Both the position numbers and the translations under genes were made by a program. A DNA stretch of 64,000 bases from Sandarakinorhabdus sp. (lineage in GTDB: Bacteria > Pseudomonadota > Alphaproteobacteria > Sphingomonadales > Sphingomonadaceae), in NCBI GenBank assembly GCA_020692215.1, contig JAIMKW010000001.1, positions 1-64,000 of the forward strand. The letters run 5' to 3'. The notes below the pieces were generated by a model. That model did not search any database. It was not told the origin of the DNA and was given only the letters and a program-made list of their open reading frames with translations. Shown here piece by piece: positions 50,852 through 58,838 of the stretch (positions within the stretch are counted from its first letter, which is position 1; the number at the start of each line of letters is the position of its first letter).

Positions 50852-52049
50852 CTTCCAATCCTACTATGGCGATGGCCGAGACATTCTGGTTGGGCATTCC
50901 CCCCAGATTGTGGCTGAGCGCGAGGCGCGGCGGGGTGCTGCGCTGGCGATCGCCCGCGCGGCCCAGCAGCTGGAGGTAATTTTCGTAGATCATCCTGAGG
51001 CCCGAGGCGCCGATGGGGTGGCCGAAGCATTTGAGGCCGCCGTCGATCTGGCAGGGGATCTTGCCATCGGCATCGAACAGGCCATCCAGCACATCCTTCC
51101 AGCCTTCGCCGGGCTTCGAGATGTGGAGATCCTCCATGGTGACGAGTTCGGTGATGGAGAAGCAGTCATGCACTTCCATGAGATCGATTTCGCTTCGCGG
51201 GGACTTTACGCCGGCCTCCTCATAGGCGCGGGTGGCGGCGATGCGGGTGGTTGCCATGTAGCTGCCGTTCCAGCCGGAGCCTTGCAGTTCCCAGCCGTTG
51301 GAGACGGCGAGTTGCAGCGCCTTCACCGTGACAAGATCGGCCTTGCCGAGGCTGCGCGCGATTTCGGGCGTGGTGACGATGGCGCAGGCGGCGCCATCGG
51401 ACACGCCGCAGCAATCGAACAGGCCCAATGGCTCGGCGATCATCGGGGCGTTCAGCACTGTATCGATATCGATGCGGTTCCGGAGGTGGGCCTTGGGGTT
51501 TTTCGCGCCATTGTCGTGCGATTTCACGCTGACATGGGCCATGGCGCGCTTCAGATCGGCGCGCGAGACGCCGTGTTCGGCTTCATAGGCGGTGGCAAGC
51601 TGGGCGAAGTTTCCGGGCGCGGAGCCGACGATGCCCACCATATCGTGCATGGTGCCGCGCGTGCGAACGGGGAGGCCGCCATAGCCGGTGTCCTTCAGCT
51701 TTTCGACGCCGAGCGCCAGCGCGATATCGGCTGCGCCCGAAGCAACGGCATAGACCGCGCCGCGGAAGGCTTCGGTGCCCGACGCGCAATAATTTTCCAC
51801 CTTGGTGACGGGGATGGCATCGAGCCGGAGCGCGACGGCGAGCGGAATTCCGGACGGGCCGATGTTGACGGCATCGAAGGCGACCGAGAGCCAGGCGGCA
51901 TCGAGCTGGCTGGTATCGATTCCGGCGTCTGCCAGCGCTTCTGTATAGGCTTCGACCATGAGGCTGTCGGCATCGTCGGCCCAGCGCTCGCCGAAGCGGG
52001 CGCAGCCCATGCCGAGGATGGCGACCTTGTCGCGGATTCCCTTGGGCAT
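50844..52049 (-). CDS. Thiolase family protein (SCP-x/lipid-transfer type)
   Basis: 401 residues. Thiolase fold with nucleophile Cys in VENYCASGTEAFRGA, the His in MEVHDCFSITEL and the C-terminal LKCFGHPIGASG. This arrangement (HDCF, no GGGMG-type end) is typical of the SCP-x thiolases that cleave branched or steroid-derived 3-ketoacyl-CoAs, and which work with DUF35/OB-fold partners. The next gene upstream encodes a protein with such a domain, and the two overlap as TGATG. Confidence 0.88.
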   Translation of the reverse strand: MPKGIRDKVAILGMGCARFGERWADDADSLMVEAYTEALADAGIDTSQLDAAWLSVAFDAVNIGPSGIPLAVALRLDAIPVTKVENYCASGTEAFRGAVYAVASGAADIALALGVEKLKDTGYGGLPVRTRGTMHDMVGIVGSAPGNFAQLATAYEAEHGVSRADLKRAMAHVSVKSHDNGAKNPKAHLRNRIDIDTVLNAPMIAEPLGLFDCCGVSDGAACAIVTTPEIARSLGKADLVTVKALQLAVSNGWELQGSGWNGSYMATTRIAATRAYEEAGVKSPRSEIDLMEVHDCFSITELVTMEDLHISKPGEGWKDVLDGLFDADGKIPCQIDGGLKCFGHPIGASGLRMIYENYLQLLGRAGDRQRSTPPRLALSHNLGGMPNQNVSAIAIVGLEDA

Positions 52050-53509
52050 CAGCTTTCTTCCTTGCTGGCTGGGGCGGCTTTCCAGAAATAGCGGGTGAAG
52101 CCGCGCTTTTCATCGCTGTTCTTGATGCGGAACACCATGCGCATCAGCTGGCCGACCGAAACCTCGCCGGGCGCGACATCGGTGAATTCGGCCATCATGC
52201 GGCCGCCGCCTTCGAAATCGATGGTGCCGTATTGCTGCGGCGGATCGGGCGAAAAGGCGAGGCTGTCGGCGGTGAAACTGAGCACGCGGGCGGGAATGTC
52301 GGCCAGCGGATAATCCTCTTGCGTTCCCACGGCATGATCATTGGGGTTCACGCTGATATCAGACCGGGGGAACTGGACCGTGCCGGTTTTGGTGCAGCGG
52401 CCGCCGACGAGGCCGAGCACGGTGCGGCGGTTGCGCCAGAGCGCTGTGAGCGGCTGTTTCATATCGGCCTCTGCCCGCATACCACGATCGAGCGCGAGGG
52501 CGCCGGTGAAGGACAGGGCCTTCAGATAGTTGGTTTCTGCGCGGCGGCGGGCGAGGTGGCCGCTGACCCCGAGGCGCGGCTTTGCGCCCTTGCCGGTGGC
52601 TTCGAAGAGCAGGAGATCGACGCCCTGGCCGAAGGAGAGGAGCGCGATGATGTCGCCCGCCTGTGCGGTTTCGAGGCAATGTGCGAGCAGGAGGAGCGGG
52701 TGGGCGGCGCCAGTGTCGCCGACGGTTGTGGACAGCGTATCGCGGACGGCCTCGGGGCGGATTCCGGCCTTCTTCGCGAGCATTTCGGGCACGCCGCGCG
52801 CGGCCGGGCCGATGAAATGGGTGATGCGTTCGGGGCTGACCCCGAGTGCCTGAAGGCCGGATTTCAGGGCATCGAGGGCGAGTTTGCCATGGCCTTCCTC
52901 GCGGATCCAACGGGCTTCCCAGCCATAATCGAAATCTGCGCCCGACTGCCGGAAATGATCGATGAAATCGGCGGTGACGCTGTGGTGGCCGATAAAGTGG
53001 GCAACCAGATCGCCGCTTGCGGCGCCGGTGCCGACCAGCAGGCATGCTGCACCATCGCCTTGCAGCATTTCGCTTTCTGACGCCGGGCGTGCCTTGCGCT
53101 TTTCGGCTGCGACGACGAGGCGGGGCCCAGCGGATGCGCCTTGCAGCGCGAGGAGGAGGGCCGAGGTGCCCGCCTTCAGCCCGCCGCCGGCATCGAGTGC
53201 GGCGATGCTGTCGGGAAGGTTCAGCGCCTCTTTCACGATGCCTGCGTTCTGCCGGTCTGCGAAGGGGGCGCTAGTGGAGGCGAAGAGGATTGCGGAGAGT
53301 GGCGCGCGGGGGCGTTGGCCAAGGCCGTCGCGGGCTGCTTCGACGGCCATGGTGATTGCATCTTCATCCCAGTTGGCCATTGCGCGTTCGCCCCTGGCCA
53401 GGCCGCGAAGACCCGGCGCGAACCAGCTGTTGGCGGCGTGGATTGCGCTGCGCTGGAGGCGCAGCATGGGGATATAGGCTCCGAAGGCGGTGATTCCGAT
53501 GATGCTCAT
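52049..53509 (-). CDS. HMG-CoA synthase/KAS III-like protein fused to DUF35 (OB-fold)
   Basis: 486 residues. The N-terminal ~330 residues have a ketosynthase/HMG-CoA-synthase-like thiolase fold (GAYIPMLRLQRSAI, LSTTVGDTGAAHPLLLLAH); the place of the nucleophilic cysteine reads LDAGGGLKAGTSALLLAL, with no Cys. The C-terminal ~130 residues are a DUF35 domain (rubredoxin-like ribbon plus OB-fold): GGRCTKTGTVQFPRSDISVNP, where three of the usual four ribbon cysteines are replaced. So neither classic condensation nor zinc binding is expected. Probably a non-catalytic or aldolase-like partner of the thiolase encoded next. Confidence 0.8.
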   Translation of the reverse strand: MSIIGITAFGAYIPMLRLQRSAIHAANSWFAPGLRGLARGERAMANWDEDAITMAVEAARDGLGQRPRAPLSAILFASTSAPFADRQNAGIVKEALNLPDSIAALDAGGGLKAGTSALLLALQGASAGPRLVVAAEKRKARPASESEMLQGDGAACLLVGTGAASGDLVAHFIGHHSVTADFIDHFRQSGADFDYGWEARWIREEGHGKLALDALKSGLQALGVSPERITHFIGPAARGVPEMLAKKAGIRPEAVRDTLSTTVGDTGAAHPLLLLAHCLETAQAGDIIALLSFGQGVDLLLFEATGKGAKPRLGVSGHLARRRAETNYLKALSFTGALALDRGMRAEADMKQPLTALWRNRRTVLGLVGGRCTKTGTVQFPRSDISVNPNDHAVGTQEDYPLADIPARVLSFTADSLAFSPDPPQQYGTIDFEGGGRMMAEFTDVAPGEVSVGQLMRMVFRIKNSDEKRGFTRYFWKAAPASKEES

Positions 53510-54339
53510 GCCACCTCTGCAAGGCCGTTGGTGAGGACGATCAGATCGCGCTCCACGGCGCGGGCGCGGAACGCTGCCTGGCCGTCGGCTTCGTGCCAGA
53601 TCTGCGTTTCGATGGTTTCACCCGGATAGACCGGGGCTGAAAAGCGGGCGTCCATGCGTTTGAGGCGGGCCGGGTTGCCGCCTGCCAGCGCCTGCAGCAG
53701 GGCGCGCCCGACGACGCCGTAAGTGCACAGGCCATGCAGGATGGGGCGGGGGAAGCCGGCGCCCTCTGCAACGCCAGGATCGATGTGGAGCGGGTTCAGA
53801 TCGCCCGACAGGCGGTAGATGAGCGCCTGGTTGGCATGGGTGGCAAGCGGGATGCGGATATCGGGCGCGCGATCGGGGATGGGGTGCGGCGCAGGCGCGC
53901 CATCGGCCGGGCCGCCGCAGCCGCCATCGCCGCGCAGGACGGTGGTACCGCGCGCTGTTGCCAGCGGCGTGCCATCGTTCATGCGGATTTCGCGGGTGAC
54001 ACAGGCGATGGCGCCCTTTTCGGGCCCCTTGTCCCAGATCTGTTCGATGCAGGTTTCACCGATGATCTCGCCCTCGGCCGGCAGTTCGGCGTGCAGCGTG
54101 AGGGCCTGTTCGCCGTGCAGGATTTTTGCCCAGTCTGCGCCCAGTGCGGGATCGCGCCAGAAGAAGCCGGGGTAGCCCAGGATGACGGCCATGGTGGGCA
54201 GGGCGCGCAGCCCTTCTTCATAGACGAAATCGAGCGATTGTTCCCCGACGCCGAGTGCGTAGAGGATGGTATCGCGCTTCTTCAGGCTGTGCCGCGTGAC
54301 GATGGGGGGCATCGCCAGCAGGGCATTGCGGTCGATCAT
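53506..54339 (-). CDS. MaoC-like enoyl-CoA hydratase (HSD17B4/multifunctional-enzyme type)
   Basis: 277 residues. Double hot-dog hydratase 2: N-terminal half with TILYALGVGEQSLDFVYEEGL and PAEGEIIGETCIEQIWDKG; C-terminal active motif YRLSGDLNPLHIDPGVAEGAGFPRPILHGLCTYG, with the conserved D-x4-H (DLNPLH) and HG. Hydrates trans-2-enoyl-CoA to (3R)-hydroxyacyl-CoA. Overlaps the SDR gene (TGATG) and the DUF35 fusion gene (ATGA). With the SDR it reproduces the two halves of the peroxisomal multifunctional enzyme type 2. Confidence 0.9.
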   Translation of the reverse strand: MIDRNALLAMPPIVTRHSLKKRDTILYALGVGEQSLDFVYEEGLRALPTMAVILGYPGFFWRDPALGADWAKILHGEQALTLHAELPAEGEIIGETCIEQIWDKGPEKGAIACVTREIRMNDGTPLATARGTTVLRGDGGCGGPADGAPAPHPIPDRAPDIRIPLATHANQALIYRLSGDLNPLHIDPGVAEGAGFPRPILHGLCTYGVVGRALLQALAGGNPARLKRMDARFSAPVYPGETIETQIWHEADGQAAFRARAVERDLIVLTNGLAEVA

Positions 54340-55244
54340 CAGACGGGATCCCAGCCAAACACATCGGACGAGCGTTCGAGCGGGTGGAAGCTGGGCTTGA
54401 AGGCGGGGAGCAGATCGGATGCGATCGATTCTGCTGTCCAGCCATCGGAGCGGTGCATGGAGCGGATGGGGCGGGGGACGGAGAAGAGGAAGATCTCGTT
54501 CTTGCGCACGGCGAAGATCTGGCCGGTGACATCGGCTGACGCATCGGAAGCGAGGAAGGCGACAAGGGGGGCGATCTTGTCGGCCGACATCGATTTCATG
54601 CGTTCGAGGCGCTGGCGCTCGGCCTCGTCCTTGGGCGGAATGGTGGCGATGAGGCGCGACCAGGCGAACGGCGCGATGCAGTTGGAGCGGACGCCGGCGC
54701 GCTGCATATCGAGCGCGATGGAATTGGAAAGGCCGACGATGCCCATCTTGGCGGCGGAATAATTGGCCTGGCCGAAATTGCCGATGAGGCCCGAGGTGGA
54801 GGTGAAGTGGATGAAGCTGCCCGAGCCCTGATCGCGGAAATACGGCGTTGCGGCCTTAGAGACGTTGAAGGCGCCGTTCAGGTGCACATCGATGACCTGC
54901 TTCCAGTCTTCGTGGCTCATCTTGTGCCAGATGCGGTCGCGCAGGATGCCGGCGTTGTTCACCACGGCGTCGATCCGGCCGAACGCCTTCACCGCATCCT
55001 CGATGATGGACTGGGCACCGGCGGGATCGGCGACGCTGGCGAAATTGGCAAGCGCACTGCCGCCTGCGGCCTTGATGTCGGCGACCGTTTCGGCCGCCGG
55101 GTTGCTGTCGTGCCCCTCGCCATCGGCCGTGCCGCCGAAATCATTGACCAGGACTGCGGCCCCCTCGCGGGCGCACAGAAGGGCGATTTCCCGCCCGATC
55201 CCGCGCCCTGCGCCGGTAACTGCCACGACCTTGCCGCTGAGCAT
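54339..55244 (-). CDS. SDR oxidoreductase, (3R)-hydroxyacyl-CoA dehydrogenase-like
   Basis: 301 residues from ATG 55244. Short-chain dehydrogenase: GKVVAVTGAGRGIGREIALLCAREGAAVLVNDFGG (NAD site), VNNAGILRDRIWHKMSHEDW, SGSFIHFTSTSGLIGNFGQANYSAAKMG with the catalytic Ser-Tyr-Lys. The segment VNDFGGTADGEGHDSNPAAETVADI is typical of the HSD17B4 dehydrogenase domain. First gene of the 11-gene operon. A 183-bp divergent region to prfB should contain its promoter. Confidence 0.9.
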   Translation of the reverse strand: MLSGKVVAVTGAGRGIGREIALLCAREGAAVLVNDFGGTADGEGHDSNPAAETVADIKAAGGSALANFASVADPAGAQSIIEDAVKAFGRIDAVVNNAGILRDRIWHKMSHEDWKQVIDVHLNGAFNVSKAATPYFRDQGSGSFIHFTSTSGLIGNFGQANYSAAKMGIVGLSNSIALDMQRAGVRSNCIAPFAWSRLIATIPPKDEAERQRLERMKSMSADKIAPLVAFLASDASADVTGQIFAVRKNEIFLFSVPRPIRSMHRSDGWTAESIASDLLPAFKPSFHPLERSSDVFGWDPV

Positions 55245-55427
55245 CTTCCGAGTCCCTCTTGGAGTAACTGCTATCGGGGATGGTGATGCCATGGGGACCT
55301 TAATTCAGCAAGGCGAAGTTCTGTTCAGCAGGCTGAATGGATGACCCTGTGTGGCAGACCCCTGTGCGGCAGACTTGACGGCGGCAAGGTCTTCCCTTTC
55401 GCTTTCAGCCCTTCTAAACGGCGCTTC
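55245..55427. promoter_or_regulatory. Divergent control region between the CoA-ester operon and prfB
   Basis: TTCAGC-AG-GCTGAA (55324-55337) is a perfect palindrome. A second TTCAGCA (55304-55310) lies 20 bp, two helical turns, from its first half. Both are 60-93 bp upstream of the operon's start codon, a fitting place for the IclR operator. Which promoter it would affect is unknown. Confidence 0.5.
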
Positions 55428-56556
55428 ATGCGTGCCGAAGCCCAGAACCATGTCGACAAAATCCAGCAGGCGCTTGCCCTGCTGAGGAGGTTTCTTTGAC
55501 TGGGATCGTGCGCTCCAGAAACTCGACCAGCTGAACCATCGGGCGGAGGACCCCGCCCTGTGGAATGATCCGCGCGCCGCGCAGGAGCTGATGCGCGAGC
55601 GGCGCAAGTTGGACGAGGCGATCACCGCGACCCGCAAGATCGAGGCCGAGCTGGACGGCACTGTAGAGCTGCTGGAGATGGCCGAGGCGGAGGGCGATGA
55701 AGCGCTGGCCGACGAGGCGGTTGCTTCGCTGGCCGAACTGGCAGCGAAGGCGGAAAGCGACAAGGTGGAAGCGCTGCTTTCGGGCGAGGCGGACGGGCTG
55801 AACGCCTTCATCGAAATCAACAGCGGCGCGGGCGGGACGGAAAGCCAGGACTGGGCCGAGATGCTGCAGCGCATGTACATGCGCTGGGGCGAGCGGCGCG
55901 GCTTCAAGGTGGAGTTGATCGACTATAACGCCGGCGAGCAGGCGGGGATCAAATCGGCCACGCTTTTGCTGAAGGGCGAGGGGGCGTTTGGCTGGGCAAA
56001 GACCGAATCGGGCGTGCACCGGCTGGTGCGGATAAGCCCTTATGATTCAAGCGCCCGGCGGCACACCAGCTTTGCGAGCGTGTGGGTTTACCCCGAAATC
56101 GACGATTCGATCGAGATCGAGGTGAAGGAGGCCGACTGCCGGATCGACACCTATCGCGCTTCGGGCGCGGGCGGGCAGCATATCAACACCACCGATTCCG
56201 CCGTTCGCATCACCCACCTTCCCAGCGGGATTGTGGTGGCTTGCCAATCCGAGCGATCGCAGCACAAGAACCGGGCGACGGCGTGGAAGATGCTGCGCGC
56301 ACGGATGTATGAGGCCGAACTGCAGCGGCGCGAGGCCGAGGCCAATGCGGTGAATGCCACCAAGACCGACATCGGCTGGGGCCACCAGATCCGATCCTAT
56401 GTGCTGCAGCCCTACCAGCTGGTAAAGGATTTGCGGACGGGGGTGACAAGCACTTCGCCGCAGGAGGTTCTGGACGGGGCCTTGAACCCGTTCATGGCAG
56501 CCGCGCTTTCGCAGCGGGTGACGGGCGAGCAGGTCGATGTCGACGATGTCGACTGA
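55428..56556 (+). CDS. prfB: Peptide chain release factor 2 (programmed frameshift)
   Basis: Joined as 55428-55496 plus 55498-56556, 375 residues. The first frame reads MRAEAQNHVDKIQQALALLRRFL and stops at TGA 55497; a +1 shift at CTT-TGA-C continues as DWDRALQKLDQLNHRAEDPALW. Further motifs: SGAGGTESQDWAEML, SPYDSSARRHTSF (the RF2 stop-recognition tripeptide, SPY here) and SGAGGQHINTTDSAVRI with the catalytic GGQ. Releases peptides at UGA and UAA. The frameshift lets RF2 levels regulate their own synthesis. The 3' end is inside the repeat that also forms the scpB start region. Confidence 0.96.
55485..55500 (+). promoter_or_regulatory. prfB programmed +1 frameshift site
   Basis: AGGAGG (55485-55490), a three-base spacer, then CTT-TGA-C (55494-55500). 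The internal Shine-Dalgarno-like hexamer at this short distance and the slippery CTT before the in-frame TGA match the classical RF2 autoregulation element. Confidence 0.95.
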
Positions 56557-56609
56557 CTTGGAAGGGTCGACGATGTCGACTGACTTGGAACGGTCGACGA
56601 TGTCGACTG
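56539..56609. repeat. 27-bp tandem repeat spanning the prfB end and scpB start
   Basis: The unit GTCGACGATGTCGACTGACTTGGAAGG occurs at 56539-56565 and, with one change, at 56566-56592, followed by 17 bases of a third. Each unit contains a ribosome-site-like TTGGAA and an ATG in the same frame, so the repeat multiplies potential start sites of scpB. Its first unit is also the end of prfB (DVDDVD). Confidence 0.85.
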
Positions 56610-57259
56610 GCAACCTGCTACCGGCGGCCGAATACCAGCGGCGGGTGGAGGCGGTGTTGTTTGCCGCGGTCGAGCCGCTATCGCCGGCCGATATCAGGAC
56701 CTATGCCGGCGAGGGCGACCTGGGGGCGGCGCTGGATGCGCTGCAGGCGGACTATGCCCTTCGCGGGATCAATCTGGTGCAGCGCGGCGGGCGCTGGCTT
56801 TTTCAGACGGCTCCTGACTGTGCCGGGGTGCTGGAGCGGGCGCGCGATGTGCCCCGGAAGCTGGGCCGTGCTGCGCTGGAGACGCTGGCGATCATTGCCT
56901 ATCATGAACCTGTGACGCGGGCCGATGTGGAGGAGATCCGCGGGGTGGCGACGGCCCGCGGAACGCTGGACACGCTGATGGAGGCCGGCTTTGTTCGGCC
57001 TGCGGGGCGGCGCGAAACACCGGGGCGGCCGATGCAATATGCAACGACGCCGGCCTTTCTGGCGCATTTCGGGCTGGAGACGCGGCGCGACCTGCCGGGC
57101 CTTGCCGAACTGAAGGCGGCCGGGTTGCTGGACCCGCTGCCCGAAGGGCCGCCGGATACGGTTGCCCAGGATGACGTGTCGCCGGATACGGTTGCCCGGG
57201 GGGATGGGCATGGTCTTGACGATGGCGGTGCACTGGCGCCGGAGGCCTCCAGCGACTAG
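56600..57259 (+). CDS. scpB: Segregation and condensation protein ScpB
   Basis: 219 residues from ATG 56600, the last of several in-frame ATGs created by the repeat (others at 56537, 56546 and 56573). Winged-helix ScpB: EYQRRVEAVLFAAVEPLSPADI, ALRGINLVQRGGRWLFQTAP, ALETLAIIAYHEPVTRADVEEIRGVATARGTLDTLMEAGFVRPAG, ATTPAFLAHFGL. Works with SMC and ScpA. scpA is not upstream here, where it is usual. The C-terminus is loose and has short internal duplications (SPDTVA). Leads the tatABC genes. Confidence 0.92.
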   Translation: MSTGNLLPAAEYQRRVEAVLFAAVEPLSPADIRTYAGEGDLGAALDALQADYALRGINLVQRGGRWLFQTAPDCAGVLERARDVPRKLGRAALETLAIIAYHEPVTRADVEEIRGVATARGTLDTLMEAGFVRPAGRRETPGRPMQYATTPAFLAHFGLETRRDLPGLAELKAAGLLDPLPEGPPDTVAQDDVSPDTVARGDGHGLDDGGALAPEASSD

Positions 57260-57339
57260 ATAAGGGCTGTTGGCGTTAGCGTCGGCCCGGCACGGCGCTC
57301 GATTGCGCCGCGGGCGGGGCCTTTTCGGGAGTGGATTTC

Positions 57340-57609
57340 ATGGGCAGCATGAGCATCTGGCATTGGGTCGTCGTTGCCCTCATCGTGCTTCTTCTGTTCG
57401 GCAAGGGCCGGATCAGCGAGATGATGGGGGATCTGGCGAAGGGTATCAAATCCTTCAAGAAGGGCCTGGCCGAGGACGAGCCGGGGCCCGCCGGGACAGC
57501 GCAAACTCCGCCGGCGCAGGTGACACAGCAGGCTTCGGGCGCAGCACAGGGTTCGGGCGGCCAGGGTGCGCCGCAGGGCTCGCAGAGCCCGGATCAGGCG
57601 CAGCGCTGA
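57340..57609 (+). CDS. tatA: Twin-arginine translocase subunit TatA
   Basis: 89 residues from ATG 57340 (GGGAG upstream). One N-terminal membrane helix ([17 protein letters not shown]), the hinge [24 protein letters not shown] and a flexible Pro/Gln/Gly-rich tail. Forms the translocation pore. The Tat substrates suspected in this window are the SorA-like and kelch proteins. Confidence 0.93.
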   Translation: MGSMSIWHWVVVALIVLLLFGKGRISEMMGDLAKGIKSFKKGLAEDEPGPAGTAQTPPAQVTQQASGAAQGSGGQGAPQGSQSPDQAQR

Positions 57610-57640
57610 CCAGCGCTGAGCCCGGCGGAGCGCGCGCACC

Positions 57641-57982
57641 ATGTTCGATATCGGCACTACCGAGCTGCTTTTGGTGGCCGTTGTCGCGCTGCTGGTGATC
57701 GGCCCCAAGGAGCTGCCCAATGCGCTGCGGCAGCTTGGGCGCATTACCGGCAAGGCCCGGGCGATGACGCGGCATCTCAGATCGGGCTTTGACGAGATGA
57801 TGCGCCAGGCCGAACTGGAGGAAATGGAAAAGCAGTGGAAGGCGCACAACCGCGCGATCATGGAGGCTGCCCCCAACACATCCGATTTCCCATTCGATAC
57901 GCCAGCGGCTGCGTCTGCGCCTTCGGCTGATGCGCCCGCCGAGGCCCCTCTCGATACGCCTCCGGCCGAGCCGCGGCCATGA
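57641..57982 (+). CDS. tatB: Twin-arginine translocase subunit TatB
   Basis: 113 residues. MFDIGTTELLLVAVVALLVIGPKELPNALRQLGRITGKARAM, i.e. N-terminal helix with conserved Glu, GPKELP hinge and amphipathic helix, then a Pro/Ala-rich tail. Overlaps tatC by ATGA. Confidence 0.93.
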   Translation: MFDIGTTELLLVAVVALLVIGPKELPNALRQLGRITGKARAMTRHLRSGFDEMMRQAELEEMEKQWKAHNRAIMEAAPNTSDFPFDTPAAASAPSADAPAEAPLDTPPAEPRP

Positions 57983-58815
57983 GCGGGAATGACATCGACG
58001 ACAGCAAGGCGCCGCTGATCGACCATCTGATCGAGCTGCGCGGGCGTCTGTTGTGGTCTGTCGGCGCGATCATGCTGTGTTTCTTCATCTGCTTTGCCTT
58101 TGCCCGCGAGCTGTTCAACATCCTGGTGCAGCCGCTGGCCGCCGCCGGGCAGGACCGGGTGATCTTCACCCAGGTGTTCGAGGCCTTTTTCGTGCAGATC
58201 CGGGTGGCCTTCTTCGGCGCCCTGATGCTGAGCTTTCCGATTGTCGCCACGCAGATGTGGCGGTTCGTGGCGCCGGGGCTTTACCGGCAGGAAAGGAATG
58301 CGCTGTTGCCGTTTCTGGCGGCAACGCCGTTCCTGTTCACGGCCGGTGCCAGCTTTGCCTATTTCGTGGCTATCCCCATTGCGCTGAAGTTCCTGCTGGG
58401 GTTCCAGGGGGAGCTGGGGGGGAGCGGCATCACGCAGGAGGCGCTGCCTTCGGTGGGCGCCTATCTGAGTTTCATCATGCAGTTCCTGTTCGCCTTTGGC
58501 CTGGCGTTCCTGCTGCCGGTGCTGGTGATGCTGCTGAACCGGGCCGGCCTTGTGACGCGCGACCAGCTGAAGGGGTTTCGCCGTTACTTCATCGTGGCGG
58601 CCTTTGTGATCGCCGCCATCTTCACGCCGCCCGATGTGATTTCGCAGCTGCTGCTGGCCGTGCCGCTGGTGCTTTTGTATGAGCTGAGCATTGCCGCCAT
58701 CTGGTTTACCGACCGGCGGCGGCAGGCGCGGGAAGCTGCTGCACAATCCGGCACGGTTGCACAATCCGGCGCGGATGCAGCCGAGCGGCCGACACATTCG
58801 AACCCCGCAGAGTAG
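57979..58815 (+). CDS. tatC: Twin-arginine translocase subunit TatC
   Basis: 278 residues, six membrane helices. Conserved N-terminus APLIDHLIELRGRLLWSV, then FFGALMLSFPIVATQMWRFVAPGLYRQERNALLPF and the helix 5-6 region FRRYFIVAAFVIAAIFTPPDVISQLLLAVPLVLLYELSI. Receptor for twin-arginine signals. The C-terminal tail has a short duplicate (AQSG). Confidence 0.95.
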   Translation: MSGNDIDDSKAPLIDHLIELRGRLLWSVGAIMLCFFICFAFARELFNILVQPLAAAGQDRVIFTQVFEAFFVQIRVAFFGALMLSFPIVATQMWRFVAPGLYRQERNALLPFLAATPFLFTAGASFAYFVAIPIALKFLLGFQGELGGSGITQEALPSVGAYLSFIMQFLFAFGLAFLLPVLVMLLNRAGLVTRDQLKGFRRYFIVAAFVIAAIFTPPDVISQLLLAVPLVLLYELSIAAIWFTDRRRQAREAAAQSGTVAQSGADAAERPTHSNPAE

Positions 58816-58838
58816 CGGGTGCAAACCAAGGTGATCCC

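Noticed and set aside
46878..50917. Two long open frames (about 580 and 760 codons) antisense to the dehydrogenase and CoA-transferase genes
   Set aside because: They mirror well conserved genes on the minus strand and their glycine/alanine/arginine-rich translations have no domain.
55428..56556. prfB as a pseudogene because of the internal TGA
   Set aside because: The stop is part of the programmed frameshift element, with all expected parts in place.
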